A DNA stretch of 64,000 bases from Bacteroides gallinarum DSM 18171 = JCM 13658 (GTDB taxonomy: Bacteria > Bacteroidota > Bacteroidia > Bacteroidales > Bacteroidaceae). Positions 48,517 to 58,314 of the stretch are shown here, one piece after another (position 1 is the first letter of the stretch; every line of letters begins with the position of its first letter). A program made the translations under genes and the position numbers. The stretch lies in NCBI RefSeq assembly GCF_000374365.1, contig NZ_KB894126.1:52343-116342 (forward strand), written 5' to 3'. The notes under the pieces were generated by a model that was not told the DNA's origin, did not search any database, and saw nothing but the letters and a program-made list of their open reading frames with translations.

Positions 48517-51513
48517 ATGTACCAGATTCATCCACTGAAAATATCGCAATCCGTCAGGCAAGCGGTTAACGAGAAAATTCTGGCGGCCATTGATTCCGGT
48601 TCGTCCGAGTTTACAGCCGAAACCGTGTATAATTCCTACACCGGGCACGGCGGACTTCACACGTTGAAACAAGGGGATTTCGCTTCCTATTCCGAGTATG
48701 CCGAAGCCAAGCGGGAACAGGAAATGGGCCAGTTCTTCACGCCGCACGAGATTTGCCGGACGATGGTCGATGCCGCTTGCCCGCAATCCACGGACATGAT
48801 TCTGGATATGTGCTGCGGTATGGGAAACTTTTTCAATTTCTTGCCTAACCCGTATAACGCCTACGGTTTCGACATAGACCCTGACGCGGTCAAAGTCGCC
48901 AGATTCCTCTATCCGAACGCGCACATCAATGTCGCGGACATCCGTACCTGTGAAATGGAGGAACGTTTCGACATCCTGATCGGTAACCCGCCATTCAACC
49001 TCGATTTCGACGGCACCCCTTCACAATTCCACTACTGCAACAAAGCTTACTGGATGCTGAACCCCGCCGGTCTGCTGTTGATGATCGTTCCCGCCACGTT
49101 CCTGAAAGACGAATTCTGGGACAAAACGAGAATCAACGCCATAAACCGGGATTTCTCCTTCATCGGGCAGACAAAACTCCCGTCCGATGCCTTCAAGCGG
49201 GTGGGTGTGGCGAAGTTCGACACCAAAATCATGGCATTTTTGCGGGCATCCAAACACATCGAGATGCAACCTTACCGTGCAGAGGAGTTCTGCACGATGG
49301 AGCAACTGGGAGAGCGGATCGCGAAAGGCAGAGGCATCCGGGAAGAGATTAAACTGCTGTTACATCAGGAAATCTCGGAAGAAACGATGGCGGAAAACCG
49401 CGAGTTCGAGTACCGGCTGAAAAAATACCTGTACGAAATCAAGACCCACAAGGCACTCCAAAAACATTACGACAAGTCCGTTGCACTGGTCTCCAGGTTC
49501 CGCAACCAGCGTCCGCCTGAAAACTGCACGGTGGAAGAGTACAAAGCGTGGGAACGCCGGAAACTGACCTACAAAAAAGTACTGGGCGTCCTGCGGCGCC
49601 ACATCCGCGACCAAAACATTATTCCCCGTAAAGAAGTGGCATTGGTAAAGACTTCGTACGGCTTCAAACTGAAAGGATACGCCCCGCACTTGCTGGACAG
49701 AGTGGGACACACCTACTCGTCCCTGAACGACATCCTCATCGGAGAGAAACCGCTCCCGGCACTCCCGGAAATGACCCCGCGCCAGAAGGAACAATACGCA
49801 ATGGCAGAACGCTTCATCGCCAAGAAACGCAGGGCTTACGAACTCCAGTCGGTAAAATTCACCGCTATGCAGCGGGATACCGCGCTGGACGAGCGGATCG
49901 CTTCCCTGAGCTTCCTGAACAAGGACATGCAGACATGCCAATTCACCGCGCTGCAACAACACGACATGGGACTGGTCTTTCAAAAACGCTACGCGCTTCT
50001 CAACTGGCAGCAAGGCTCCGGTAAAACCGCCGTAGCATACCACTACGCCAAGTTTCGTGATACGCGGACAAAAAACACCGTGGTTTTGGCACCGTCCATC
50101 GCCATACACATGACATGGGAACCCTTCCTGCAACGCCACGGCGAACCGTTCGTTACCGTCAGCCGCCCCGAACATCTGAAAGCTGTCGGGGCCGGCATGT
50201 TCGTGCTGGTGTCGTTGACGATGCTGGGTGATTTGAAGGCGGCCCTCAAAACATTCATGAAGCGTCGCTCCAACAAAATATGCCTGATATTCGACGAGTC
50301 GGACGAAATAACCAACCCTTACGCCCTGCGGACCCGTCTGACAATGGAACTGTTCCGCAGGGCCGAATTCAAGCTGCTGGCCACCGGCACGACAACGCGC
50401 AACTCGATCGTGGAGCTCTACTCGCAGTTTGAATTGATGTACAACAACTCCGTAAACATGATTTGTTACGCCTCACGGGTGTACTTCGAGGACAAGGAGC
50501 GGAACATTTCGGAGAAATACAACGAGCATTGTCTCCGTCCGTTCCCCGCACGTGGCGGTGCAAGGCTGTTCCGTGCCAGCTTCTGCCCGGGCAAGGCTAC
50601 CGTATTCGGGGTGGAGAAACACAACCAGGACATATACAACCAGACCCACCTTTCCGAACTCATCGACAAAACCATCATTACACGGAAATTCAAGGAGTTC
50701 GCCGGAGATAAATACGAAATCATCAACTACACCGTAACCCCCGGAGAGGGTGAACGGGCGGTATATCGTACCATCATGGAGAGATTCCATGAAATCCTGC
50801 ATCTTTATTTCAGCCCGATGACGGACAAGAGAAAAGAATCCCATCTCAAAATCGCACGCCAGATACAGCTCCTTATCAAAGCCTGTTCGGTTCCGCACAA
50901 GATGAGCGGTTACCATGGCGACCCCTATCCGGAAAAGGCCAAGCTGATCGGACGCAAGTTGCGCTATGAACTGCGCGGCAAGGTCGCCATCGGCTGTACC
51001 TCGCTCGATGCGGTGGCCATGTACCAGGAATTTCTCAAGGAGCATTTCCCGCAAAGACCACTGTTCGTCATACGTGGAAACGTGGGCTTCAAGACGCGAC
51101 AGCGCCTGCTCGACAGGTTCGAGAAGACGATGGACGGTATTCTGGTCTGCACGCAGCAGAGCCTGAGAAGCTCGGTCAATGTTCCCGGTTGCGAGGACAT
51201 CATTATCGAATCCCTGCTCTGGAACATCCCGCGCATGGAGCAATTCTACTTCCGCTTCATCCGTCTGGACTCGGAAGGTATGCGCCATGTCCATTACATT
51301 ACCTACGGGGATTCCATCGAACAGAACCTGATGGCACTGGTGCTCGCCAAGGAACGGTTGAACGAGTTCGTCAAAAACGGGAAGGTAACGGAGGAATCGG
51401 ACATCTTCGAGGAGTTCGACATCTCTCCCGACATCATAGAAACCCTCTTCAGACGCGAGAAAGACGAGAAAGGTAATTTCCACATCTGCTGGGGCGCACA
51501 AAAAGTAAGTTAA
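48517..51513 (+). CDS. Fused N6-adenine methylase and SF2 helicase (DarB-like)
   Basis: 998 residues. Methylase half: QFFTP (72-76), SAM motif DMCCGMGNF (97-105), catalytic NPPF (157-160). Middle coiled region (about 280-470). Helicase half: Walker A QGSGKT (about 498), DESD box (about 592), TGTTTRN near 620 and a C-terminal motor half (TQQSLRSSVNVPGCEDIIIE). The order methylase-helicase recalls phage P1 DarB, which is injected to protect DNA from type I restriction; P1-like delivery is not shown here. Fused type IIL/BREX-like restriction enzymes have other layouts and a nuclease, absent here. Confidence 0.9.
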   Translation: MYQIHPLKISQSVRQAVNEKILAAIDSGSSEFTAETVYNSYTGHGGLHTLKQGDFASYSEYAEAKREQEMGQFFTPHEICRTMVDAACPQSTDMILDMCCGMGNFFNFLPNPYNAYGFDIDPDAVKVARFLYPNAHINVADIRTCEMEERFDILIGNPPFNLDFDGTPSQFHYCNKAYWMLNPAGLLLMIVPATFLKDEFWDKTRINAINRDFSFIGQTKLPSDAFKRVGVAKFDTKIMAFLRASKHIEMQPYRAEEFCTMEQLGERIAKGRGIREEIKLLLHQEISEETMAENREFEYRLKKYLYEIKTHKALQKHYDKSVALVSRFRNQRPPENCTVEEYKAWERRKLTYKKVLGVLRRHIRDQNIIPRKEVALVKTSYGFKLKGYAPHLLDRVGHTYSSLNDILIGEKPLPALPEMTPRQKEQYAMAERFIAKKRRAYELQSVKFTAMQRDTALDERIASLSFLNKDMQTCQFTALQQHDMGLVFQKRYALLNWQQGSGKTAVAYHYAKFRDTRTKNTVVLAPSIAIHMTWEPFLQRHGEPFVTVSRPEHLKAVGAGMFVLVSLTMLGDLKAALKTFMKRRSNKICLIFDESDEITNPYALRTRLTMELFRRAEFKLLATGTTTRNSIVELYSQFELMYNNSVNMICYASRVYFEDKERNISEKYNEHCLRPFPARGGARLFRASFCPGKATVFGVEKHNQDIYNQTHLSELIDKTIITRKFKEFAGDKYEIINYTVTPGEGERAVYRTIMERFHEILHLYFSPMTDKRKESHLKIARQIQLLIKACSVPHKMSGYHGDPYPEKAKLIGRKLRYELRGKVAIGCTSLDAVAMYQEFLKEHFPQRPLFVIRGNVGFKTRQRLLDRFEKTMDGILVCTQQSLRSSVNVPGCEDIIIESLLWNIPRMEQFYFRFIRLDSEGMRHVHYITYGDSIEQNLMALVLAKERLNEFVKNGKVTEESDIFEEFDISPDIIETLFRREKDEKGNFHICWGAQKVS

Positions 51514-51529
51514 ACTAAAAATTATCGAT

Positions 51530-52105
51530 ATGGTTATCATCGCACAACAACAGCCGGACGGTGTCATCAGGTATATTTCCGTACCGAGATTTTACAATTA
51601 TGACCTGCCGCACATTCTGAAAAATTTCTACCCGAAAGAGTCCAGGGTCTCCGCGCTGATCGACCTGGGTAATCTGGTCACGCTCAGACCGACTCCCTTC
51701 GGCAAACCCAAAGATTATTACGACAAGGTGTATTGCCGTGCAAGGATTCGTGACGACAAGGAAAAGAAGGGCAAACACCTGCCGAGATATGTCGATTCGG
51801 GGGAGGAACTGCTGAAACTCGAAGCGGAAGGATTCCTGTTCAAAGAGGGACAATGGCACCATTTCAGGGCCGGGAAACTTTCCGTATCCCTGCCGGAATC
51901 CCTGGATAGCGGGAAAAATGGGAACTTATCCGCCCTGACAATAACCCGAATGAGCGGGGACGGGCAACTACACGCACTTCCCGACACGGAAATCTCAACA
52001 TGGAATACACTGCTTTCCAAGGCAAAAGAAAACAACGAGCCGTATTTCGTGTTCCGTGACAAGCGACTCGTCACAACTATCAATCACCCATTAAACAGAT
52101 CATAG
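51530..52105 (+). CDS. Unknown protein
   Basis: 191 residues, beta-rich. ISVPRFYNYDLPHILKNFYP near the start and LVTLRPTPFGKPKDYYDKVY. It is 16 bp downstream of the methylase-helicase and may be expressed with it. No known family. Confidence 0.55.
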   Translation: MVIIAQQQPDGVIRYISVPRFYNYDLPHILKNFYPKESRVSALIDLGNLVTLRPTPFGKPKDYYDKVYCRARIRDDKEKKGKHLPRYVDSGEELLKLEAEGFLFKEGQWHHFRAGKLSVSLPESLDSGKNGNLSALTITRMSGDGQLHALPDTEISTWNTLLSKAKENNEPYFVFRDKRLVTTINHPLNRS

Positions 52106-52108
52106 GTC

Positions 52109-53845
52109 ATGAGAAAAGAAATTTATACGGCCGTAGCCAATCTTCCTGAACATCTGGTGACACAGGAAATTGCTCAGGCGGCTATTGAAGAGGGTAATCT
52201 CAAACTGCTGGACTGCCTTCCGCACCGATATCTGACAGAAGAAGCAGTCATGTCCATCATCAACCGCAATGAAAAGAGTTACAGCTGGGATACATTCCAG
52301 CTCTCCAATATCCCGGAAGAATTGCGCGGTGAGCAGCTTTGCGAGTTCGCCGTCAGGAAAGACTGCGACAACATCGTCCACGTCCCGAAAAAACTCCGTT
52401 CATCCACGATGCTGGAAAACCTGTTAGAACGGAAAGATGCCGGGATCAAGTACCTGCACCTGTTCCAACCGTCGCTTTGGAACGCCGAACTGGTTCGTAA
52501 AGGCATAACGTCCGTCTACTCCCGTGTCATTGGTTCTTACCGGCACGGCAGGTACGGCGGGTACCAGACGACTCACGATATTAAGCGGGTGCAAATTTTC
52601 TTGAGCTTTGTTCCCGCTGCCATACTGAACCGGCGGTTCTATCTGGACTTGTTTTCCTCCGGTCTGAAAGCCGAGGATCTGGACGTGCTGGTTCCCAATC
52701 GTTACAAATACGGAGAATACTACTTGAAGATAGCGAGCCTCGATTTCAGCCTCGTGCCTCCCGCCTACTATGATTACACTACCGTTACGAACGCCATCAT
52801 ACACGGAAAACTCTCCATCTGTCACGGCCAGTACGAACGAAACGGGATTATGGAAAACCACAAGGAAACCATCTTTCACCTGATGGACGACAAGATGGCT
52901 GACCAAATTGTCCTCAAGGAGCCCCGCGCCTTTAAATACCTGCCGGAGAACTTCCAGACTTCGGCAAGGCTTATCAAAGCCCTGGAAGCCGACGAAAGGG
53001 ACAACATCCATCTCCGTAAGGATGACAAACACCTCCTTACCGAAGAGGTCTGCAAGACCTATGTGCGCAAGAACATCGAGACGCCCGAGTTTCCGGAATC
53101 CGTGTGGACACCGGAGTTTGTGGAATACTGTATGGTGCACGGCACCTCTTTCCGTTGGTTCTCCCGGATGCCCAAGCAGATGCAAACGAGGGAAATCGTG
53201 TACAAAGCGTTGGAATACAGTGGACATCATCTCTCCGAAGTGAGACCGGAACTGATACCTCTGGAGCAGGCACAACGGCTGTACCGGAAAAACGAATATT
53301 ACCGTGAATATATCCCGCAGCGTTTCATTGCCGAGTTCCGGAACGAAACGGGACTGGAAGAGGCATTCTTCGGAGGCGAGGTCTCCTTCTCCCACCTGCG
53401 GGAATTCCGCGAGAACGACACCTACTGCAAGCTCGGGAACACCTATATCGGTATCCGTAGTGAACGGGGTATCCGCTACAACACCTACCAGGTGCTTGTT
53501 GTGACCCGTCGTACCCCGCAGGCATTCCGGCCGGTAACGCTGTTTGAATGTCCCATCGGCACATTCCATACCACGTGGCTGGAAAAACTGATAGCCGACA
53601 ACGATGCTTCATTTGTCAAGCCGTCCGTCCCGAAAGAACTCAAACCGTACCAGTTTAACGGATATTATACTGTGGAGAAGGTAGGTGAAGAGGACGGAGT
53701 CGCCATCTACGCCAATGAACTGCTGGAAGAAAGGGTGTTTTATACCGCACAACTGGAAACGGGTATCGAGATGAGCCACTCTCTGTCCGAGCTGAAAAAC
53801 GAGATCCGGTCGTCACGGGTAGCGGGAAAGGAGAATGCGGCATGA
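52109..53845 (+). CDS. Repeat protein, unknown (DUF4116-like repeats)
   Basis: 578 residues. Internal repeats of about 25-30 residues recur with patterns such as 'LP..L.T.E...AA/AV..g' (LPEHLVTQEIAQAAIEEGNL; LPHRYLTEEAVMSIINRNEK; MPKQMQTREIVYKALEYSGH), reminiscent of DUF4116/Sel1-like helical arrays. A C-terminal non-repeat beta domain follows (from about 440). Such solenoids usually bind proteins. It could be an anti-defence or host-takeover scaffold; no evidence for this beyond shape. Confidence 0.65.
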   Translation: MRKEIYTAVANLPEHLVTQEIAQAAIEEGNLKLLDCLPHRYLTEEAVMSIINRNEKSYSWDTFQLSNIPEELRGEQLCEFAVRKDCDNIVHVPKKLRSSTMLENLLERKDAGIKYLHLFQPSLWNAELVRKGITSVYSRVIGSYRHGRYGGYQTTHDIKRVQIFLSFVPAAILNRRFYLDLFSSGLKAEDLDVLVPNRYKYGEYYLKIASLDFSLVPPAYYDYTTVTNAIIHGKLSICHGQYERNGIMENHKETIFHLMDDKMADQIVLKEPRAFKYLPENFQTSARLIKALEADERDNIHLRKDDKHLLTEEVCKTYVRKNIETPEFPESVWTPEFVEYCMVHGTSFRWFSRMPKQMQTREIVYKALEYSGHHLSEVRPELIPLEQAQRLYRKNEYYREYIPQRFIAEFRNETGLEEAFFGGEVSFSHLREFRENDTYCKLGNTYIGIRSERGIRYNTYQVLVVTRRTPQAFRPVTLFECPIGTFHTTWLEKLIADNDASFVKPSVPKELKPYQFNGYYTVEKVGEEDGVAIYANELLEERVFYTAQLETGIEMSHSLSELKNEIRSSRVAGKENAA

Positions 53846-54702
53846 ATAAATATCAGATAGTCATCGAGGAGACCCTGCGCAGAATCGTGGAGGTCGAGGA
53901 GGAAACACCCGGGCTGGCCGTCAGCCGGGCGGAAGACGAGTACAACGAGCAGAAACACGTGCTCTCGGCCGATGATTTTACCGGTGCCGACATCGCTCTC
54001 TCCCCTGATGACGAGACAATGAAACGCGCCCTGGGGGACAGCAGCTTTACCAAATACGTGGAAGAACGCTTTGAGGAGTATAAAGAGCTCGTATCCATCG
54101 AGGACAAAATCCGGCTGACGTTCGGAAGTTTCGACAACGCCCTGTATGAGTTTAACGAACACCGTGAGGAATTAGCCCGGAACCGACCTCAGGTCTACCT
54201 GCTGTACAGGAGCGATGCCTGGCACAGCCGTTCTTCCATGCGGCTTCTCGCCCCGTTTTCCTCGTTCGGGAAGGTCATGGAATATTTACGGCGCAAGAAG
54301 GAGGAATTCCGCCTGACGGCAGAGGACCTGAAAACGTTCGAGAACAACCGCCAGACGCGGAGGCACGACGAGAACTACCTGTGCGAATCGGGTTATCTCG
54401 ACGACCTGCCGGAACGTCCGCCAAGAGAGGACGACTTCTACGACAAAGTTTTCGTCCACGGCGCCTCCGAGCTGTCGCGCCGGAAGCTGGAATCCCTGCC
54501 GGTCCCGTTCGATACCTATGATGTCACGGACGAGCAGATGGAGCGGATCGTGTGGGAAACGGAAATGGAAACCCGTGACCGTCTGAGACTCGGCGAAAAT
54601 GAACCCATCAATTTCAACAAGGAGCGTCATAGCGAGGTGTGGTGGGAAGAGATGGAGAAAACGGTGCTAAGGCACGGGGTACCGTATTACGAGGATGAAT
54701 AA
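53842..54702 (+). CDS. DpnD/PcfM-like N-terminal domain protein
   Basis: 286 residues. The first 50 (YQIVIEETLRRIVEVEEETP, AEDEYNEQKHVLSADDF) match the DpnD/PcfM-like small domain found in restriction and conjugation operons ('I.Et..r.v.v.a....A...v...Y..g..vl...Df'). The rest is helical and charged. It overlaps the previous gene by 4 bp. Terminator after it. Confidence 0.6.
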   Translation: MNKYQIVIEETLRRIVEVEEETPGLAVSRAEDEYNEQKHVLSADDFTGADIALSPDDETMKRALGDSSFTKYVEERFEEYKELVSIEDKIRLTFGSFDNALYEFNEHREELARNRPQVYLLYRSDAWHSRSSMRLLAPFSSFGKVMEYLRRKKEEFRLTAEDLKTFENNRQTRRHDENYLCESGYLDDLPERPPREDDFYDKVFVHGASELSRRKLESLPVPFDTYDVTDEQMERIVWETEMETRDRLRLGENEPINFNKERHSEVWWEEMEKTVLRHGVPYYEDE

Positions 54703-54761
54703 CGACAACGGCATAACATTGTTCATCGGTTGCCATTATGATGACGGGCTGTCGCGGTTTC

Positions 54762-54780
54762 GGCCGCGGCGGCCTTTTTT
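54762..54780 (+). terminator. Intrinsic terminator
   Basis: GGCCG-CGG-CGGCC followed by six T. Strong. It lies 60 bp after the DpnD/PcfM-like stop and 71 bp before the next true ATG, so it rules out the longer frame from 54695 as the coding start. Confidence 0.85.
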
Positions 54781-54850
54781 AATAAAAGGAGGTGAATACT
54801 CCACCCCTTTTACTGCCGACAACGCTAATCTTAAAATAAAAGACAAGATA

Positions 54851-55522
54851 ATGGAAAGGATAAAACCGGATTTCTTCACGGAAAACTGTGAGGGGATCAA
54901 AATTATGACATTTGGGGAATTCACCCAGCACATCCTCCGCATGGAATGCGGGGAGAGTCTGAAAATGTACATTGCGGCGAATCGCCAGACGAGGGAATGC
55001 TCCCTGCCGCTCTCTGTCAAAAAGGAACTATGGGACAACACGCCTTTTTACCTGCTCGGCGGGTACGGGCGGGAAGTGCGTACCATCAATCTCGTGGACC
55101 GACCCGAAGAAGAATTCAAAACCACCTGCCATGATGCCCTGGACAGCTATGATGCCGTAGAATGTGTCGGGGTTGTCGTTTCAAGGCTCCGGACGTTGAG
55201 TCCCGGGGAGCTGCACGAACGGATTACACGGGAGATGGAGTCGGGTTATAAATACCTGTTTGTTTATCGCAACGAGGAGGAGATGACGGCCGCCCTTGAC
55301 GGCAAGGTATACGCCATCAGCGACACGAACGGCAAATTCCTCTGTGACCTGTACGAGCCGGACTACATCCGCCTGGAAGAGGACGGCGCTATCGTGGACA
55401 CCGTGTCCATTCCGGACATGCGCTTTCATTCCGATTGGGCAATCGCCAATCCCACGGTTCGCGACAAGGTGTTCTCCGCCCGGATGGTGATTATATACAC
55501 CCACGAAACGATAACGGTATGA
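54851..55522 (+). CDS. Unknown protein
   Basis: 223 residues from ATG at 54851 (start chosen because of the terminator before it). IKPDFFTENCEGIKIMTFGE start; mixed alpha/beta. No motif. Its end overlaps the next start by 4 bp. Confidence 0.55.
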   Translation: MERIKPDFFTENCEGIKIMTFGEFTQHILRMECGESLKMYIAANRQTRECSLPLSVKKELWDNTPFYLLGGYGREVRTINLVDRPEEEFKTTCHDALDSYDAVECVGVVVSRLRTLSPGELHERITREMESGYKYLFVYRNEEEMTAALDGKVYAISDTNGKFLCDLYEPDYIRLEEDGAIVDTVSIPDMRFHSDWAIANPTVRDKVFSARMVIIYTHETITV

Positions 55523-55860
55523 TAGAGATCGGCAAGAAAATAGAAACCCCGGAAGGCGTGTTTTACGAGCTGGAATACGGCGGGGAGGGAAACATCTACA
55601 AGAACGAGGACGCCTTTCTCAACTGCCCGGACGAGGTCTGCTATGTCCCCGAATACGCCGCGGAAGGCCATGAAGACTGGCGGGTCCCGCACACGGGGGA
55701 TTGTTACACGCGCAACTCCCTGCTTGCCTTGTGCAAGGGTAACGAGGAGGTCTGTCAGGACCTGTTTTACAGCCTGGAATGGACCTATCCCGAAACCTTG
55801 CTGGACGAATGGGACACAAAGGGCTGTTTCGATGAAATCGAAGGCTGGTATGACGATTAG
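55519..55860 (+). CDS. Small acidic protein, unknown
   Basis: 113 residues from ATG at 55519. Strongly acidic; PEGVFYELEYGGEGNIYKNE and HTGDCYTRNSLLALCKGNEE. In Bacteroidales mobile elements proteins of this kind are very common and unknown. Could mimic DNA, judging by charge only. Confidence 0.5.
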   Translation: MIEIGKKIETPEGVFYELEYGGEGNIYKNEDAFLNCPDEVCYVPEYAAEGHEDWRVPHTGDCYTRNSLLALCKGNEEVCQDLFYSLEWTYPETLLDEWDTKGCFDEIEGWYDD

Positions 55861-55873
55861 ACAAAACGAAAGT

Positions 55874-56170
55874 ATGCAAAAATATAAAATAGCGCTGGCC
55901 GGGCCGGGTGGAAGCAAGGCCCCGAACTACATCCTGAGATTGAGGACGCACGTGAGAGCGTATTTCTCCCAGGCCTACGGCAAGGACGAGTTCGGGCACG
56001 TGCTACACTGCATCAGCTCGTTCATCGATGACTTTTCCTTCAAGGTACGCAATACCCGCTATCAGGGCGGCATCCTGAAAAGGACTATCCGGAATGACCG
56101 CCTGGAAGTGTACAACCTGGGCGATGAGAAGGTGATACTGACCGTCTTCTTCACCCCGCTGGAAACATGA
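55874..56170 (+). CDS. Small basic protein, unknown
   Basis: 98 residues from ATG at 55874. GPGGSKAPNYILRLRTHVRA start, FSFKVRNTRYQGGILKRTIR. No motif. Confidence 0.5.
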   Translation: MQKYKIALAGPGGSKAPNYILRLRTHVRAYFSQAYGKDEFGHVLHCISSFIDDFSFKVRNTRYQGGILKRTIRNDRLEVYNLGDEKVILTVFFTPLET

Positions 56171-56283
56171 AACCAGGAATATGACAAATATGGACAAGAA
56201 AACAAGAACGGAGCCGGGCAAAGACACGGCCATGCCCCGGACATGAACTGACGAATGAGGAATAACCATAAAACTAAATATCA

Positions 56284-56799
56284 ATGGACAGTATCAAAGA
56301 TTTACAAGCCGCCATCCGCGACATCCTCGTGAACAACGGCCTCACGGAACTCTCTTTCGGGGAGCCCGACGGGCTGAACGATCCCACTTACATAATCTGG
56401 TACGACAGGCATTGCGAACCTAACGACGACCCCGTGTCGAGGGTTCTTCTTGAAGACACGGGGATTGCCGTTGAAGTCGAAGCACGTGGCTTCGGGAACA
56501 CGGTAACCGTCTACGATTACGACATCGACCGCCGGGAATGGTGGGAAGGCATACGTGACAATCTGTTGGAAGTGCTCGGACGGGACGGCAGACGCCGCTG
56601 TCCGGTTTGCGGCAAGCCGCTCAAGGGGAACCGGCAGTATTGCAGCGATTGCCGAAAACTCGCGACGCCTAAACCGACGGTGGAACAGGTCGTGAAAAAA
56701 GCGAACCGGAACATCCGCCGCCTGGCAAGCCTGGCGGCCGAGAAAGACAAGGCATATGGAAAGCAACTGGTAAAAGAATATTCTATCGGTCAAATGTAG
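56284..56799 (+). CDS. Zinc-ribbon protein
   Basis: 171 residues. A ribbon at about 101-119: CPVCGKPLKGNRQYCSDCRK, then a basic helical tail. The N-terminal part is acidic and aromatic. It lies 114 bp after the previous gene. Confidence 0.55.
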   Translation: MDSIKDLQAAIRDILVNNGLTELSFGEPDGLNDPTYIIWYDRHCEPNDDPVSRVLLEDTGIAVEVEARGFGNTVTVYDYDIDRREWWEGIRDNLLEVLGRDGRRRCPVCGKPLKGNRQYCSDCRKLATPKPTVEQVVKKANRNIRRLASLAAEKDKAYGKQLVKEYSIGQM

Positions 56800-56828
56800 A
56801 CCGGTCTGTTAAATAACAAGAAGCAACT

Positions 56829-57041
56829 ATGGCAACCGTCCCGAACCCCATCCACGATATTTATCTCACGGGGGAGAACTATGTCTATGGCGACCTTGTC
56901 CTCAATGCCGGGGGCATGATCCTCTCAAGCGGGGCCTGAGCTACGCCCGCCAGCGGGAACACGCCCTGTACCCCTGCGGAAAACTCATGCAGTATCTCCG
57001 AAAGACTTTGAAAGAGCGTCAAGAAGAGAGATTGTACAAAT
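56829..57041 (+). pseudogene. Small gene broken by a one-base deletion
   Basis: The frame from ATG 56829 stops at 56937-56939 after NAGGMILSSGA; the frame that continues (LSYARQREHALYPCGKLMQY, to TAA at 57039-57041) is joined by one missing G in the run at about 56931-56935. So an intact version would have about 70 residues. Also readable as programmed frameshifting on a G run, less likely. Confidence 0.55.
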
Positions 57042-57062
57042 AAATACAAAACCGAGAAACTT

Positions 57063-57119
57063 ATGAGTAAGGGACTTACCATCGTCAACGAAAATATTCC
57101 CGTGGAATTGTTAAAATAA
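57063..57119 (+). other. Possible 18-residue ORF or gene remnant
   Basis: MSKGLTIVNENIPVELLK then TAA. Directly before the HTH gene. May be a leader peptide or the start of a truncated gene. Confidence 0.25.
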
Positions 57120-57125
57120 CATGCC

Positions 57126-57467
57126 ATGCCATACAGAAGTACAGGGATAATCATCAGCGGGACACGATATGACCGCAGGCAGAAACTGACACCTGAACAG
57201 CGGGTGGAGATTTTCCACCGCTATCACACGGAGAAGCTCAGCCAGCGCCAACTGGCACGCGAATACGGTGTCAGCCGCCGTCTCGTGACCTTTATCGTGA
57301 ATCCCGAGAATGAAAAACGTAACAGGAAGCTGTTGAACGAACGCAAGGCGAAAGGGCTGTACAAGCCCGACCGGAAAAAACACGCGGAGATTATCCGTGA
57401 ACACCGGCGCTACAAGCAGAAGTTGTATAAAGAAGGTAAAATTCAATTAAAGACTGACAGAAAATGA
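57126..57467 (+). CDS. HTH DNA-binding protein
   Basis: 113 residues. LTPEQRVEIFHRYHTEKLSQ then RQLAREYGVSRRLVTFIVNP is a homeodomain-like helix-turn-helix as in resolvases and transposase leaders; rest basic. Small HTH proteins of this type may regulate the accessory genes. Confidence 0.65.
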   Translation: MPYRSTGIIISGTRYDRRQKLTPEQRVEIFHRYHTEKLSQRQLAREYGVSRRLVTFIVNPENEKRNRKLLNERKAKGLYKPDRKKHAEIIREHRRYKQKLYKEGKIQLKTDRK

Positions 57468-57873
57468 GATTACAGGAAAAACTTAAAAGAACTGGAACAG
57501 GGGATTATTGCCAATCTCTATGCAATACCCAAAGTGCCGGAAGGCTTGCTGCCCCATTGGCATGTTTACACGAGAGGACCTTTGCACGGAAACCTTCGAG
57601 ACGATGACCGTCAAGGACATTCCCGTGCTATTTACTGATGACAGAATTGACCGCAATGCCGTACCGGACGGGTTGTTCGCCCACGACATCTGCGAATCGG
57701 ATGACGGCGACCGGCTGGCCACCGTCGGGCCCGTCGTCGTGGTAAACCACGGCGGAACCATTCTCTCCCGCGAGGAGTTCCGTATGGAAGACTGGGACGG
57801 TGTGGAAATCGAGGACTACAATTTCAAGGGGAACTCGATGCCCCTGAAAAAATGGATTGGAAAGAACACTTAA
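57464..57873 (+). pseudogene. LPD28-like gene with two frameshifts
   Basis: Reading begins MRLQEKLK in the ATG frame, must switch to the frame with ELEQGIIANLYAIPKVPEGL, and then to the frame with EDLCTETFETMTVKDIPVLF for the remaining 90 residues. Together the three parts make one sensible protein: 'VP.GLLP.WHVYTRE.L...TFE.MTV.D.PVLFTDDRID...VPDGLF' as in LPD28-like proteins. Breaks are near runs AAAAACTTAAAA (about 57474-57487) and ACACGAGAGGACC (about 57566-57578). A start at 57508 or internally would give only the last part. Confidence 0.6.
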
Positions 57874-57886
57874 ATCTTATATGGTT

Positions 57887-58294
57887 ATGGACATTCAACA
57901 ACTGACAGAAAATTACCGGAAGCGCTTTGACGCCTTCTACGGGCAGGATACCACGAAAAATCCCAGCCGGAAGAAAAAGAAGACGCGCCCCGAACAGCCG
58001 AATTTCCTTATCGAGGTCGTCCGCCCGGTACTGGACGCGCTGGTGGAACTTATGCCCGGGTACGGGTTTTCCAAGACCACGGACCAGTATACCATGTACG
58101 GGGACTACTATCGTATCAAGGCCGGTATCGTCCTCATAGGCGGTTTCTCCGTGGACGAGGATTTCGGGCTGGTTTTCACGCCGCTGTTTCATGGAGCACC
58201 CCGCGGAAAGGGACAGAAGATAACCGATTCAAGGCAACTTGTCGAGGTGTTGCGCAAGGAGTTTGAGAAAAGGGAAATGAAGAAAAGAACGTAA
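57887..58294 (+). CDS. Unknown protein
   Basis: 135 residues from ATG at 57887 (57881 also possible). MDIQQLTENYRKRFDAFYGQ, basic KKKKTRPEQ, GLVFTPLFHGAPRGKGQKIT. No motif. Follows the frameshifted gene by 13 bp. Confidence 0.5.
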   Translation: MDIQQLTENYRKRFDAFYGQDTTKNPSRKKKKTRPEQPNFLIEVVRPVLDALVELMPGYGFSKTTDQYTMYGDYYRIKAGIVLIGGFSVDEDFGLVFTPLFHGAPRGKGQKITDSRQLVEVLRKEFEKREMKKRT

Positions 58295-58314
58295 AATCAA
58301 AAGGATTTGAGAGC

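Noticed and set aside
54695..54850. Longer N-terminus of the gene ending at 55522
   Set aside because: A perfect GC-rich hairpin with six T at 54762-54780 lies in this stretch.
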